Under the pieces are notes generated by a model. It worked only from the letters and a program-made list of their open reading frames with translations. It searched no databases and was not told where the DNA came from. A stretch of 43,044 bases of DNA, from contig JACQOF010000119.1 in assembly GCA_016202645.1 (NCBI GenBank), positions 1 to 43,044 of the forward strand. The letters run 5' to 3'. This DNA comes from a bacterium. Lineage in GTDB: Bacteria > Lindowbacteria > 2-12-FULL-62-27. This document shows, in pieces, positions 9,935 through 17,905 of the stretch; positions within the stretch are counted from its first letter, which is position 1, and every line of letters starts with the position of its first letter. The position numbers and the translations under genes are program-made.

Positions 9935-10861
9935 ATGGGCGACCGATGGATCAGATGGTATTGGGTGCTGGTGGCGCTGCTTGCGGCCGCGACGCCGGCG
10001 ATGGCCGGGGGGATCAACCGGAAGGCGGGTACGAACGGCCTGGCGTTTCTTAAGATTGACGTCGGCACGCGCGCTGTGGCGATGGGCCGTACGATGACGG
10101 CGATCCCGGACGGCATAGGCGCCGTGTACGGAAATCCGGCCGGGCTGCTCAAGATTCACGACAAGGAGTTGTCCTTCACCCACAACGAGTGGCTGGCGGA
10201 CATCAACTACAGCCACATCGGATACGGTCTACCGCTCACGGACCGCACGGCGATTGCGCTGTCGGCCTCACTGCTGGATTTCGGCAAGATCGAGGGGCGG
10301 GATTTGACGGGGTTTCGGACCGGAACCGTCCGCGGATTTGATCAGCTGGTGGGATTTACGCTGGCGTACCGCCGGAGCCCCAAAATGGGAATTGGGATGA
10401 CGGGAAAGGCGATGCGTGAGAAGCTGGACGAGGACAAGGCGAAGGCCGTGGCGTTCGATTTCGGGATGATTTATCAGACAGATCTTCCCGGGTTGTTTAT
10501 CGGCGCGACGGTTCAGAATCTGGGCAGCCGGATCAAGTTCGTCCAGCAGGTCGATCCTCTGCCGTTCACATACCGTTTGGGCGCGGCCTGGAACCTGCAG
10601 GAATGGCGGCTACAGCTCGGCGCGGACCTGCTGCGCCGCCGGGACAGCCAGACCGAGTACAACGTGGGTCTGGAATACCGCCCCATCCGGCTTCTGGGTC
10701 TGCGGGCGGGCTACAGTTCCGAAAACGATCTCGACAACGGCCTGACTGCCGGATTCGGGGTTGATTTTCGCGCTCTGCATTTTGATTATGCCTATGTTCC
10801 CTACGGGGTCCTGGGCAACACCCACCGGATGACGTTGACGTTCCGGTACGGGCGAAACTGA
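9935..10861 (+). CDS. PorV/PorQ-family outer-membrane beta-barrel protein
   Basis: 308 residues. The start is the ATG at 9935, preceded by a strong AAGGAGGTGG at 9921-9930; a longer upstream reading has no such site. The N-terminus has a signal peptide (about 1-25, cleaving near PAMA-GGINR). It is followed by the family signature GTNGLAFLKIDVGTRAVAMG and YGNPAGL, then alternating amphipathic strands ending in an aromatic-rich tail (LTFRYGRN). In Bacteroidota, PorV is an outer-membrane component that shuttles type IX cargo to the attachment machinery. Its position right after a cargo-like protein supports that role here by inference. It could also be a generic PorV/PorQ or UPF0164 barrel with another job. 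It begins a run of short-spaced genes (ExbB follows after 30 nt). Confidence 0.85.
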   Translation: MGDRWIRWYWVLVALLAAATPAMAGGINRKAGTNGLAFLKIDVGTRAVAMGRTMTAIPDGIGAVYGNPAGLLKIHDKELSFTHNEWLADINYSHIGYGLPLTDRTAIALSASLLDFGKIEGRDLTGFRTGTVRGFDQLVGFTLAYRRSPKMGIGMTGKAMREKLDEDKAKAVAFDFGMIYQTDLPGLFIGATVQNLGSRIKFVQQVDPLPFTYRLGAAWNLQEWRLQLGADLLRRRDSQTEYNVGLEYRPIRLLGLRAGYSSENDLDNGLTAGFGVDFRALHFDYAYVPYGVLGNTHRMTLTFRYGRN

Positions 10862-10891
10862 GAATTCACGGACGAAGGAGGGTTGACAGGC

Positions 10892-11596
10892 ATGTTTGAG
10901 ATTGCGGCAAGTTGGACATGGCTCGTGGAAGCTGCGCCCAAGAGCCCGCTTCCCGAAAACTGGTTGACGCTCATTTTCTCGAAGAGCGGTTTTTTTCTCT
11001 ACCCCATCCTGCTCTGCTCGATCGTGGGGCTGGCGATCGCCCTCATGAAGGCGATGGCGCTCAGGTCCGGGAAAATTCTTCCGGCCCCGCTGGGCAAGCA
11101 GTTTCTGGACATGGCCCGCCAGCGGGACATGCAGGGCATTGTGGATCTGTGCGGAAGATTCAATCACATGCCGATTGCCCGGGTGACCTATTCGGGCATC
11201 GAGCTGACGTCAGCCGGAGCGGATGTCATGGAAAAGGAGATGATCATCACTGCGGGCTTCGAACTTCAGGAACGCTCCCGCTATCTGCCCGCCCTCGGTG
11301 TCCTTTCCAACGTCGCGACCCTGCTCGGGCTTCTCGGCACCGTCACCGGCATGATCAAGGCATTCCGAAACATCTCCATTCAGGGGACGACGTCGACTGA
11401 CATCGTCGCCGCCGGCGTTTACGAGGCGCTGTTGACGACAGCCGAGGGGCTCTGCGTCGGCATCCCTCTGTTTCTGGCCTACCATTATTTCCGCGGCCGC
11501 CTGAACGAATTCGGCAACCAGTTTGAGGAGTACAGCACGCGGTTTGTGAAGGCGCTTTACTACGGCAGTCCGGCGGGCGGGGCGGCATCCAAATGA
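10892..11596 (+). CDS. exbB: ExbB/TolQ/MotA-family proton-channel protein
   Basis: 234 residues. The ATG at 10892 is chosen because AAGGAGGG (10875-10882) lies 9 nt upstream; an in-frame TTG at 10883 abuts that site. Membrane segments are visible at about 28-50 (FFLYPILLCSIVGLAIAL), 135-160 (PALGVLSNVATLLGLLGTVTGM) and 175-200. The GLLGTVTGM segment is the ExbB/TolQ signature lining the proton path. With ExbD it forms an inner-membrane motor using proton-motive force to move a TonB-like rod. It overlaps exbD by ATGA, implying translational coupling. Whether it powers TonB-dependent uptake, Tol-Pal-like envelope work or surface-protein export cannot be told from sequence; its neighbours suggest the envelope system of this cluster. 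Confidence 0.93.
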   Translation: MFEIAASWTWLVEAAPKSPLPENWLTLIFSKSGFFLYPILLCSIVGLAIALMKAMALRSGKILPAPLGKQFLDMARQRDMQGIVDLCGRFNHMPIARVTYSGIELTSAGADVMEKEMIITAGFELQERSRYLPALGVLSNVATLLGLLGTVTGMIKAFRNISIQGTTSTDIVAAGVYEALLTTAEGLCVGIPLFLAYHYFRGRLNEFGNQFEEYSTRFVKALYYGSPAGGAASK

Positions 11597-12018
11597 AAAC
11601 GGATGTGCGGAGGATCCGGATCCTGGAGGACGAGGACTTCACGTTCAACATGACCCCCATGATCGACGTGGTCCTCCAACTCATCATTTTCTTCATGCTC
11701 TCCGCCAGTTTCGGCGCTCCCTCCGCGCAGTTCGGCATACAGCTTCCGCCGAGCGCGAGCGTCGAGGAGGTCCCGACGCGGGAGATCATCATCGCCCTGG
11801 ACGAAGACCAGAGGATTTTTATCGACCGCGAGGAAGTCACCCTCAATCAGCTCTACGCGCGGCTGCGGGGGATGCCCTCGAAGACCCGCACGATCTCGGT
11901 CCAAGCCGACCGCCGGGTGCCTTACGGGATGGTGATGAAAGTCATCTCCGTGTCGCGCAAATCCGGTTTCTTTGATTTCGCGTTTGACGTGATCTACGAG
12001 GAGAACCTCGTCCAGTGA
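11593..12018 (+). CDS. exbD: ExbD/TolR-family motor protein
   Basis: 141 residues, normal for the family. A short cytoplasmic head is followed by the membrane helix NMTPMIDVVLQLIIFFML, with the conserved proton-carrying Asp at residue 25. The rest is a periplasmic domain (about 50-141) of TolR type. The start overlaps exbB by ATGA and the end overlaps the TonB-like gene by GTGA, so the three are one translational unit, as expected for a stoichiometric ExbB-ExbD-TonB complex. Confidence 0.93.
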   Translation: MKTDVRRIRILEDEDFTFNMTPMIDVVLQLIIFFMLSASFGAPSAQFGIQLPPSASVEEVPTREIIIALDEDQRIFIDREEVTLNQLYARLRGMPSKTRTISVQADRRVPYGMVMKVISVSRKSGFFDFAFDVIYEENLVQ

Positions 12019-12905
12019 GTCTCTTCTATTTTCCAGGGTACCGGCCGGAACTCAGGCGCTTCGTCGGCCTGTCGACGGTCTTTCACCTGGTCCTCCTTCT
12101 CTGTTTCTGGTCCATCCTTCAGTCCGAAATCCAGGTGATCAAGACCACGGGAGTCGGCGTGGAGATCCGCACGATGCCGACCACCCGCCGCGCCCTCCCC
12201 AAACCCTCCCCGAGCCTTCCCATGCCGGCCCTGCCGACGCCGCGCCGGAAAATCGGCCGGATCGTGGAGAAGAAATATCAGGTAGACATCCCGAAATTAC
12301 AGCCGCAGGCCGCCCGCCGCCGGCAGGGCGTGGAGGACGACGTCCAGCTCCTGAAGGACCGGAAGCTTTCGAAACTGATCCGGAGCGAAAGCGTCGAAAT
12401 GGTCGACGTCGAAAAGCCGACCGCCTACAAGCCTCCGGTCCCGACCCCGTCCCCGGAGGCGGCGTCGATGCCGGAGGGAGATTACGTCCCCTCCCTGCCG
12501 GCGCCCGCCGTGGACGTGATGATGCAGTACGTCGACATTGCGTTCGAAGCGTCCAAGATCGATCTCGATTCGGTCAAGTGGACTCCGGCCGCGCCGCAAA
12601 CGGCGCCCCCTGGCGCGGTGACCTCCTCACAGCCGGCCGCGTCGTCCGGCGCCGCGCCGAAGCGCCGTCCCCTCAAAATTGTAAAGCCGGAGGCGCCGGA
12701 AAACATGGGCATCCAGGAGTCGAAAGTCCAGGCCATCGTCAGGATCCACATCGCCGAGAGCGGATTTGTCACGCTGGCCGAGATCTATAAATCGACCGGA
12801 TATCTCGAGCTGGACAACCGCGCGCTTGCCGCGGTCCGTCAGTGGATATTCGAATCTTCCGCCCGAGCGGACCCGATGTTGGTGCAGATCAATTATGTCC
12901 ACTAG
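12015..12905 (+). CDS. TonB-like energy transducer
   Basis: 296 residues from a GTG start that overlaps the exbD stop (GTGA). One N-terminal membrane helix (about 16-36, VFHLVLLLCFWSIL) is followed by a long Pro/Ala/Lys-rich region (about 55-225) able to span the periplasm. The end (about 232-296) resembles a TonB C-terminal domain (VRIHIAESGFV, LDNRALAAVRQWIF). Known role: transmits ExbB/ExbD movement to outer-membrane partners. No TonB-dependent receptor lies in the window, so the partner may be the PorV-like or TPR proteins beside it (inference). The final codons read into the 5' flank of a palindromic repeat. Confidence 0.85.
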   Translation: MSLFYFPGYRPELRRFVGLSTVFHLVLLLCFWSILQSEIQVIKTTGVGVEIRTMPTTRRALPKPSPSLPMPALPTPRRKIGRIVEKKYQVDIPKLQPQAARRRQGVEDDVQLLKDRKLSKLIRSESVEMVDVEKPTAYKPPVPTPSPEAASMPEGDYVPSLPAPAVDVMMQYVDIAFEASKIDLDSVKWTPAAPQTAPPGAVTSSQPAASSGAAPKRRPLKIVKPEAPENMGIQESKVQAIVRIHIAESGFVTLAEIYKSTGYLELDNRALAAVRQWIFESSARADPMLVQINYVH

Positions 12906-12920
12906 AATTCACCTGGGATC

Positions 12921-12992
12921 GTCATTCCCGCGAAAGCGGGAATCCAGAATCTGTCGCGGCTGTTCCTGGATCCCCGCTTTCGCGGGGATGAC
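12921..12992. repeat. dRS3-like palindromic repeat (family 1), covers the start of the TPR gene
   Basis: Two 27-nt arms (12921-12947 and 12966-12992) are imperfect reverse complements (25 of 27 positions). Each arm contains a smaller hairpin of the form ATTCCCGCGAAAGCGGGAAT. Its translation gives the FPRKRES and WIPAFAGMT strings often seen where this repeat is annotated as protein. The right end (GGGGATGAC) contains the ATG at 12988 used by the next gene. Related copies lie at 18434-18535 and 31950-32096. Confidence 0.92.
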
Positions 12993-15900
12993 GACTGCGG
13001 CGCGGCCCTGCCTGGCCTTGCTGCTGTTCTTTTCGCTGATCTCGCATCCCGCGACCGCGGCGGTGTCTGACGACATGCAGTTCGCGGCGGCGCTTTACAA
13101 CGACGGACGCTACCAGGAGGCCCTCGAGGAATTCCGGCGGATTCGGGGGGGCGTTTCCGGCGGGGAATGGGAGGATGACGTTCTTTTTTGGATGTCGGAA
13201 TGCCTGTTTTACCTGAAGGATTACGACGGCGCGCTCGAACTTCACCGCACGTTGATGACCGACCATTCCCTGTTCCCCAAACTGGATGAGGTCTACGTCA
13301 AAGCCATCGCCGCGCATTACAATGCCGGCCGGCATGACCGGGTGATGGAATTGGCGGATCTTCACGCCAGAAAATTTCCCGGAGCCGAGCCCAACGACCA
13401 GGTCTATCTTTTCCGGATCCAGTCGGGCCTCAAACTCAAGGAATTCCGCCAGGTGGAGGATCTTCTGAAAACCTACCAGCGCGCGCGCCCGGGCAGTCCG
13501 TATCTCATGAGCTTGAAATCGATCCTCGCCCGGTCGTATCTCGATGCGCGGCGCCTCGCGGAGGCGCTTCCGTATTTCGAGGAACTCTACCAGTACCAGA
13601 AGGACGTCAATCTTCTGCTCTGGGTCGGAGAGTGCCGGTACCAGACGGGCGCCTTGGCCGGCGCGAAGGAGGCCTTCTCGGGATTTCTGGCGGAACAGCC
13701 CGGAAATGACGTGGCCCGGTTCAAGCTGGGCCTCTGCGAATTCCAGCTCAACCAGTACGCCCTCGCCGCCGAGACCTTCCGGCCCCTCTCCGAAAAGGCC
13801 GGAGGATTTCAGCAGGACGCGCTTTACTTCGTCGCCCAGTCTCTTCTCCATCTCGGCCGGGCCGACGCGGCCAAACAGAGCCTCGAGAATCTGTTGAAGT
13901 TGAGCCCGAAAAAAGAGCTGAGCCAGAGGGCCGTGTCCCAGCTCATATCGCTTGAGTCGAAGGGCAAGGACATCGACCAGATGATCCGGACGTACGAGAA
14001 ATATTCAGCGGAGCCGGGCAAGCAGGAGGAGATCCGTCAGTTCCGGATTTTTTCCGCCTATCAAAAACGCGATTTCACATCGGTCCTGCAATTGATCGGT
14101 TCGCCCGGGGACCGCCGCGAACAGCTGATGCTGGCCGAAAGTCTCTACGCCCTCGGCAAATACGCGGACGCCGCCCGCTCCTACGGAGAGCTTCTCGCGG
14201 CCGCCACTCAAAATTCCGAAAAACGGACGGCCTACGCGGGCCTCGCCTGGACCGCCTACGCCCAGGAGGACTATCGCCGCGCGTTCCCATATTTCCAGTC
14301 CTATCTATCCCTATCGCCGGCATCGGAAGTCACGGCGGAAGACCACCTGGCCCTGGCGCAGAGCGCGCTCGCGTCCGGCAAGGCCTCCGAAGCCATCGCC
14401 GCATACGAGCACGCGAGGAAATCATCCGAAGATCCCAAAGCCATCGCCCGGAATCTCGGGATTCTTTATTTCAACAGCGCGAACTACAAACAGGCGGTGG
14501 ACGTCCTCCAGGGATTCGAGGACGACCAGGTCCTGTCCATTGTCGGGCGTTCCTATCTCTATCTCAAACAGCCCGCCCGCGCCCTGACCTATCTTCGCAA
14601 ATTGAAACATCCGGAACGCTACGCTCTCGAAATCGGCGCCATCCATTACGAGATGGGCCAGTTCGAGGAAGCCAAAACCTATTTCGAGCAGGCCGCCGCG
14701 TCGCCGGGCGCGCCGGGCGGGGTGAACGTCGACGAATTTCTGGGGATCATCGCCTACAATCAGGGAAATTTTGTAGAAGCGGCGGCGCGCCTCCGCAAAG
14801 CCCAGCTGAAGGACCCTAACAATCCGGAAGTCCGTTTTGAGCTGGCCGCGTCGCTGATGCGGATCGAGGGCGCGCCGGAGCGGGAGCTGGTGGACATCCT
14901 GACCCAGCTCGCATCGAGTCCCGGGACACCGGAGTCCTACCGGAGCAAGGCCCGGATGTGGCTGGCTCAGCGGATGGCGTCGACCGACTTGAACAAGGCG
15001 ATGGATGAGGTCCAGCGCATGACGAGCGCATCGGACCGGACGACGACCCTGGAGGCGATGGCGACGCGTTTTTTCTCGGAACAGCGCTACGACACTGCCG
15101 TCAGCCTCTATCAACAGCTCCTGGCATCGCCCGGGCTTTCGCCGGAAAGCCGCCTGCAGGCGCTCTACGGACTCGGATGGTCGTATTACAAGATGGATCA
15201 GAAACCCAAAGCGCGCGAAACCTTCAACCGCCTGATCGCCGCATATCCCAAATCCTCCTACGCCGCCGATGCCGTGGTGCTCCTCGTCGAGGATGCCTAT
15301 GCATCGAAGCGTTATGAGGAGGCGGCGGACCTGGCCGTCCGGCATCTCGGATCCATTTCCAAGAACCAGGACCGCCTGCGATTCCTGGCCGCCGAGGCGC
15401 TCTATGAGCTCAAGAAATACGATCAGGCCCTGACGCACTACGGGGCGTATCTGCCGAAAGCGGACCAGCTCGCGGACTACGTCCGCTACCGGTCCGGCCT
15501 GTCCGCTTATCATCTCCGCCGGTATCAGCAATCCATCTCGAATTTTTCCCTCATCCGGGATACGACCCTTCTGGAACGAAAGCATTACTATCTCGGCATG
15601 TCCTACACCCACGCCGGCCGAAAGGCGGAGGCCGTGAAGGCGTTCGAGACGGTCCTGGATTTCCCGAACGGAGAATTCCGCGACGAAGCCTGGAACAACC
15701 TCGTGCTCCTCATGGAGGCGCTGGGGCAGTGGCAGAAGGCCCTGCGCTACGAGTTCCGGCTGGCGGAGAGCGAATCGGAACTTGAACGGCTGGTTTTCGC
15801 CAAGGCCCTCTATTACACAAACGACGCGCGCGCGGCGCGCTACGCGGAAAAACTGGGCTACATCGCGCGGGATCCGGCAATCGCCTCGGAGGCGCTCCTG

Positions 15901-16029
15901 ATCGCGGGCCTGGCTTACGGAAAACCCGACCCGGCGAAATCGAAAATGTTGCTGGAAAAAGTCATCATCAAATTCCCGAAGTCGGCGTCGGCGCCGGAAG
16001 CGAAAAAGGCTCTGGACAAACTACAGTGA
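12988..16029 (+). CDS. Large periplasmic TPR-repeat protein
   Basis: 1,013 residues. An open frame reaches further upstream, but it would overlap the TonB-like gene and translate the palindromic repeat. From ATG 12988 the product begins with a clear signal peptide (TTAARPCLALLLFFSLIS, cleaving near ATA-AVSDD). The rest is all alpha-helical with many tetratricopeptide motifs, such as ALYNDGRYQEALEEF, ALYGLGWSYYKMDQKPKA and LGMSYTHAGRKAEAVKAF. Known role of such arrays: scaffolds for protein complexes, frequently with Exb/Tol or gliding-type machines. Its place after ExbB-ExbD-TonB suggests a periplasmic partner of that motor (inference). The start codon and the poor GGGG upstream signal are both part of the repeat, so translation may have been reset by its insertion. 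Confidence 0.88.
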   Translation: MTTAARPCLALLLFFSLISHPATAAVSDDMQFAAALYNDGRYQEALEEFRRIRGGVSGGEWEDDVLFWMSECLFYLKDYDGALELHRTLMTDHSLFPKLDEVYVKAIAAHYNAGRHDRVMELADLHARKFPGAEPNDQVYLFRIQSGLKLKEFRQVEDLLKTYQRARPGSPYLMSLKSILARSYLDARRLAEALPYFEELYQYQKDVNLLLWVGECRYQTGALAGAKEAFSGFLAEQPGNDVARFKLGLCEFQLNQYALAAETFRPLSEKAGGFQQDALYFVAQSLLHLGRADAAKQSLENLLKLSPKKELSQRAVSQLISLESKGKDIDQMIRTYEKYSAEPGKQEEIRQFRIFSAYQKRDFTSVLQLIGSPGDRREQLMLAESLYALGKYADAARSYGELLAAATQNSEKRTAYAGLAWTAYAQEDYRRAFPYFQSYLSLSPASEVTAEDHLALAQSALASGKASEAIAAYEHARKSSEDPKAIARNLGILYFNSANYKQAVDVLQGFEDDQVLSIVGRSYLYLKQPARALTYLRKLKHPERYALEIGAIHYEMGQFEEAKTYFEQAAASPGAPGGVNVDEFLGIIAYNQGNFVEAAARLRKAQLKDPNNPEVRFELAASLMRIEGAPERELVDILTQLASSPGTPESYRSKARMWLAQRMASTDLNKAMDEVQRMTSASDRTTTLEAMATRFFSEQRYDTAVSLYQQLLASPGLSPESRLQALYGLGWSYYKMDQKPKARETFNRLIAAYPKSSYAADAVVLLVEDAYASKRYEEAADLAVRHLGSISKNQDRLRFLAAEALYELKKYDQALTHYGAYLPKADQLADYVRYRSGLSAYHLRRYQQSISNFSLIRDTTLLERKHYYLGMSYTHAGRKAEAVKAFETVLDFPNGEFRDEAWNNLVLLMEALGQWQKALRYEFRLAESESELERLVFAKALYYTNDARAARYAEKLGYIARDPAIASEALLIAGLAYGKPDPAKSKMLLEKVIIKFPKSASAPEAKKALDKLQ

Positions 16030-16044
16030 AAAGCCGCCGTTGGC

Positions 16045-16113
16045 GCCGTTGGGGCCGGGTATTTAAATTATTGAAATTTCAAATGTAATATTGTCAATAC
16101 CCGGCCCCACGGC
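16045..16113. repeat. Long GC-rich inverted repeat with AT-rich loop
   Basis: GGGGCCGGGTATT (16051-16063) is the exact reverse complement of 16096-16108. Allowing one bulged T, the arms extend to GCCGT/ACGGC (16045-16113). The 32-nt loop is AT-rich. It fills the gap between the large TPR gene and the next gene. It could act as a factor-dependent terminator or mRNA stabiliser, or be a small palindromic insertion; there is no T-run. Confidence 0.8.
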
Positions 16114-16144
16114 ACCCATCCCCGCTTCCGCCGAAGAACTCGAG

Positions 16145-17308
16145 ATGATGGTCATCACCGTTTACGGCAAGGAGACCTACAAGATTCACCGCGAGATATT
16201 CGAGCTTCTGGCGCCCGCGCGGAAAGAGGAGCTCTCGATGCTCAAACTCGGAAAAAAGCCTCCCCTTGCCGTCTCTGAGCCGGAGACCCGCGCGGTTCCG
16301 GTCGCGGCCGTCGAGGAATTTATCGACACCGAATCCTACGCGCTGTTTCCTTCCGGAGAGGTTGCCGATCTGCGGGCGGCCCGGACGGGACTTTTGCTCT
16401 ATTTCGTCATGCCCGGGAGGGAGATCGAAAACGTCCACCTGGAATTCTCGGCGGCGGATGGCGGTCTTCAGGATTTTTACCTCAAGCGCGTTTTCAAAGA
16501 TCAATACGTCGAGGTCAATCTCACGCCCGGCCTGTACCGGCTTGCGTTTTCGGCGGAGGGTATGGAACCCGGCCGGGCCGACACCCTGGTCGTCCGTGCC
16601 GATCAGGTTTCCCTGGGCATTGTTCCGCTCGAAAAAAAGTCCGAGCCGCCTCCGCCTCCGGCCGTGGCGGTCGATACCACTCCCCCGCCGCCTCCGCCGG
16701 CTGTCGAAGTCCGATTATTCCCCTTGAAGAAGGCCTTCCAGGCCCCGGGCGTCCGGCCGACCATGGTGGCGCGCGGACGGCTGAAGATGAAGGAGGAGGG
16801 GATGCCGAACGTGCAGATGCGGTTGTATGAACGGGAAGTCGGATTTTTCGATCCCTACAATCCCGGAGTTGAAGCCGCGCTCCTGGCCGTGACGGTCACC
16901 GATGACGAAGGGGACTTTGAATTTCCTCCAATCGACAACGACGACGGTTACCTGGAGGGAACTCGAGATCCGGTCATCGTCCTCGAACTTGAAAATCGCC
17001 ACCTCTCGGTCCTGAAACCCTTTACCCTGACCCGCCCGGTACCCTACCGATTTGTCATTTACGAAAGAGAGAACGTCCAGCCCAAAGCCGGACTTCTCGA
17101 AATCGGCACGATCGACGTGCGCATTCGAAAAGAATTCCCGGTCCTGCTTTTCCAGTCGGCCCTCCCAAAGGTCATACGGATGAATGTGCCCATTCAGATT
17201 CTCTATCCGGAAGGTTCCACACTGAGGCTCTCCAAGCGCCAGCTTCGGGTGCCCTCAAACACGCCGGTGGAAGAAGTGCTCAATTATCTTGACTACCTCA
17301 CCCAATAA
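16145..17308 (+). CDS. Proline-rich protein with transthyretin-like domain, function unknown
   Basis: 387 residues from ATG 16145. The frame is open back to a TTG at 16091, but that lies inside the inverted repeat and has no ribosome site, so the start is uncertain. I see no signal peptide. Landmarks are an N-terminal helical part, a beta-rich part (about 70-175), two poly-proline blocks (EPPPPPAV, TPPPPPPAV), then a sandwich-like region (GRLKMKEEGMPNVQMRLYE, TDDEGDFEFPPIDNDDGY) that resembles transthyretin-like or carboxypeptidase-regulatory domains. It ends LDYLTQ. It sits between two TPR genes and 1 nt before the second, so it is likely part of the same envelope cluster. A truncated copy of its 3' end lies at 17812-17854. 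Confidence 0.75.
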   Translation: MMVITVYGKETYKIHREIFELLAPARKEELSMLKLGKKPPLAVSEPETRAVPVAAVEEFIDTESYALFPSGEVADLRAARTGLLLYFVMPGREIENVHLEFSAADGGLQDFYLKRVFKDQYVEVNLTPGLYRLAFSAEGMEPGRADTLVVRADQVSLGIVPLEKKSEPPPPPAVAVDTTPPPPPPAVEVRLFPLKKAFQAPGVRPTMVARGRLKMKEEGMPNVQMRLYEREVGFFDPYNPGVEAALLAVTVTDDEGDFEFPPIDNDDGYLEGTRDPVIVLELENRHLSVLKPFTLTRPVPYRFVIYERENVQPKAGLLEIGTIDVRIRKEFPVLLFQSALPKVIRMNVPIQILYPEGSTLRLSKRQLRVPSNTPVEEVLNYLDYLTQ

Positions 17309-17309
17309 A

Positions 17310-17804
17310 ATGTCGGAAAAGAAGGAGACTGACCCGGAAGAGCTTTCAAAAGAATATTTCGACAAGGCTTATCAGTACCAGGTGGCGGGAAAATTAAAGC
17401 ACGCCATCCGGTGCTACTTACGGTCAATTGAACTTCGCCCGACGGCGGAGGCGCACACCTTTCTGGGATGGACCTACTCCTTCATGGGAAAATATGGCGA
17501 GGCGATCGCCGAATGCAAGAAGGCGATCGAGGTCGATCCGGCGTTCGGAAATCCCTACAACGACATCGGGGCTTATCTGATCGAAATCGGAAACGTCGAA
17601 GAGGCGATCCCCTGGTTCAAACGGGCCATGGAGGCCGAACGGTACGAGCCCCGCCATTACCCGCACTTCAACCTCGGCCGGGTGCTTGAAACGCAGGGCA
17701 AATGGGTCGAAGCCATGGAGGAATACAAAAGGGCCGTCGAATTTTTCCCGCAATATACCCTCGCGCAGGAGGCACTCCAGCGCCTGCAGTCCAGGTTAAA
17801 TTAA
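17310..17804 (+). CDS. Small TPR-repeat protein
   Basis: 164 residues; the ATG at 17310 is 1 nt past the preceding stop. Four TPR units are visible: DKAYQYQVAGKLKHAIRCY, AHTFLGWTYSFMGKYGEAI, GNPYNDIGAYLIEIGNVEEA and FNLGRVLETQGKWVEAMEEY. There is no signal peptide, so it is probably cytoplasmic. TPR proteins of this kind mediate protein-protein contacts; partner unknown. An in-frame TTG at 17289 would overlap the upstream gene and is not preferred. Confidence 0.85.
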   Translation: MSEKKETDPEELSKEYFDKAYQYQVAGKLKHAIRCYLRSIELRPTAEAHTFLGWTYSFMGKYGEAIAECKKAIEVDPAFGNPYNDIGAYLIEIGNVEEAIPWFKRAMEAERYEPRHYPHFNLGRVLETQGKWVEAMEEYKRAVEFFPQYTLAQEALQRLQSRLN

Positions 17805-17811
17805 AAGCTCC

Positions 17812-17854
17812 GATCTTTCAGTCGGCTCTCCCACTTGACTATCTCACCCAATAG
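17812..17854 (+). pseudogene. Remnant of the 3' end of the transthyretin-like gene
   Basis: Read in frame, this 43-nt stretch gives FQSALP joined to LDYLTQ and a stop. Those two peptides occur in the gene ending at 17308, where about 45 residues separate them. The DNA CTTGACTATCTCACCCAATA matches the true gene end with one mismatch. It therefore looks like a duplicated, internally deleted gene tail left after the small TPR gene. Confidence 0.75.
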
Positions 17855-17863
17855 CCATATATA
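17835..17863 (+). promoter_or_regulatory. Candidate sigma-70 promoter for tmRNA
   Basis: TTGACT (17835-17840), a 17-nt spacer and TATATA (17858-17863), with an overlapping TATAAT at 17862-17867. Initiation would fall near 17870, leaving a leader of about 35 nt before the mature tmRNA 5' end, which RNase P would remove. The -35 lies inside the gene remnant at 17812-17854. Confidence 0.6.
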
Positions 17864-17905
17864 TAATAAATAAGGTAAGCAAAAACTGTGCCAGTTTGTG
17901 AATTG

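Noticed and set aside
12766-12987. Upstream extension of the TPR gene
   Set aside because: It would overlap the TonB-like gene and translate the palindromic repeat before a signal peptide.
14422-15612. A 396-residue minus-strand frame opposite the TPR gene
   Set aside because: The + strand TPR periodicity is clear; the minus product has no domain or start signal.
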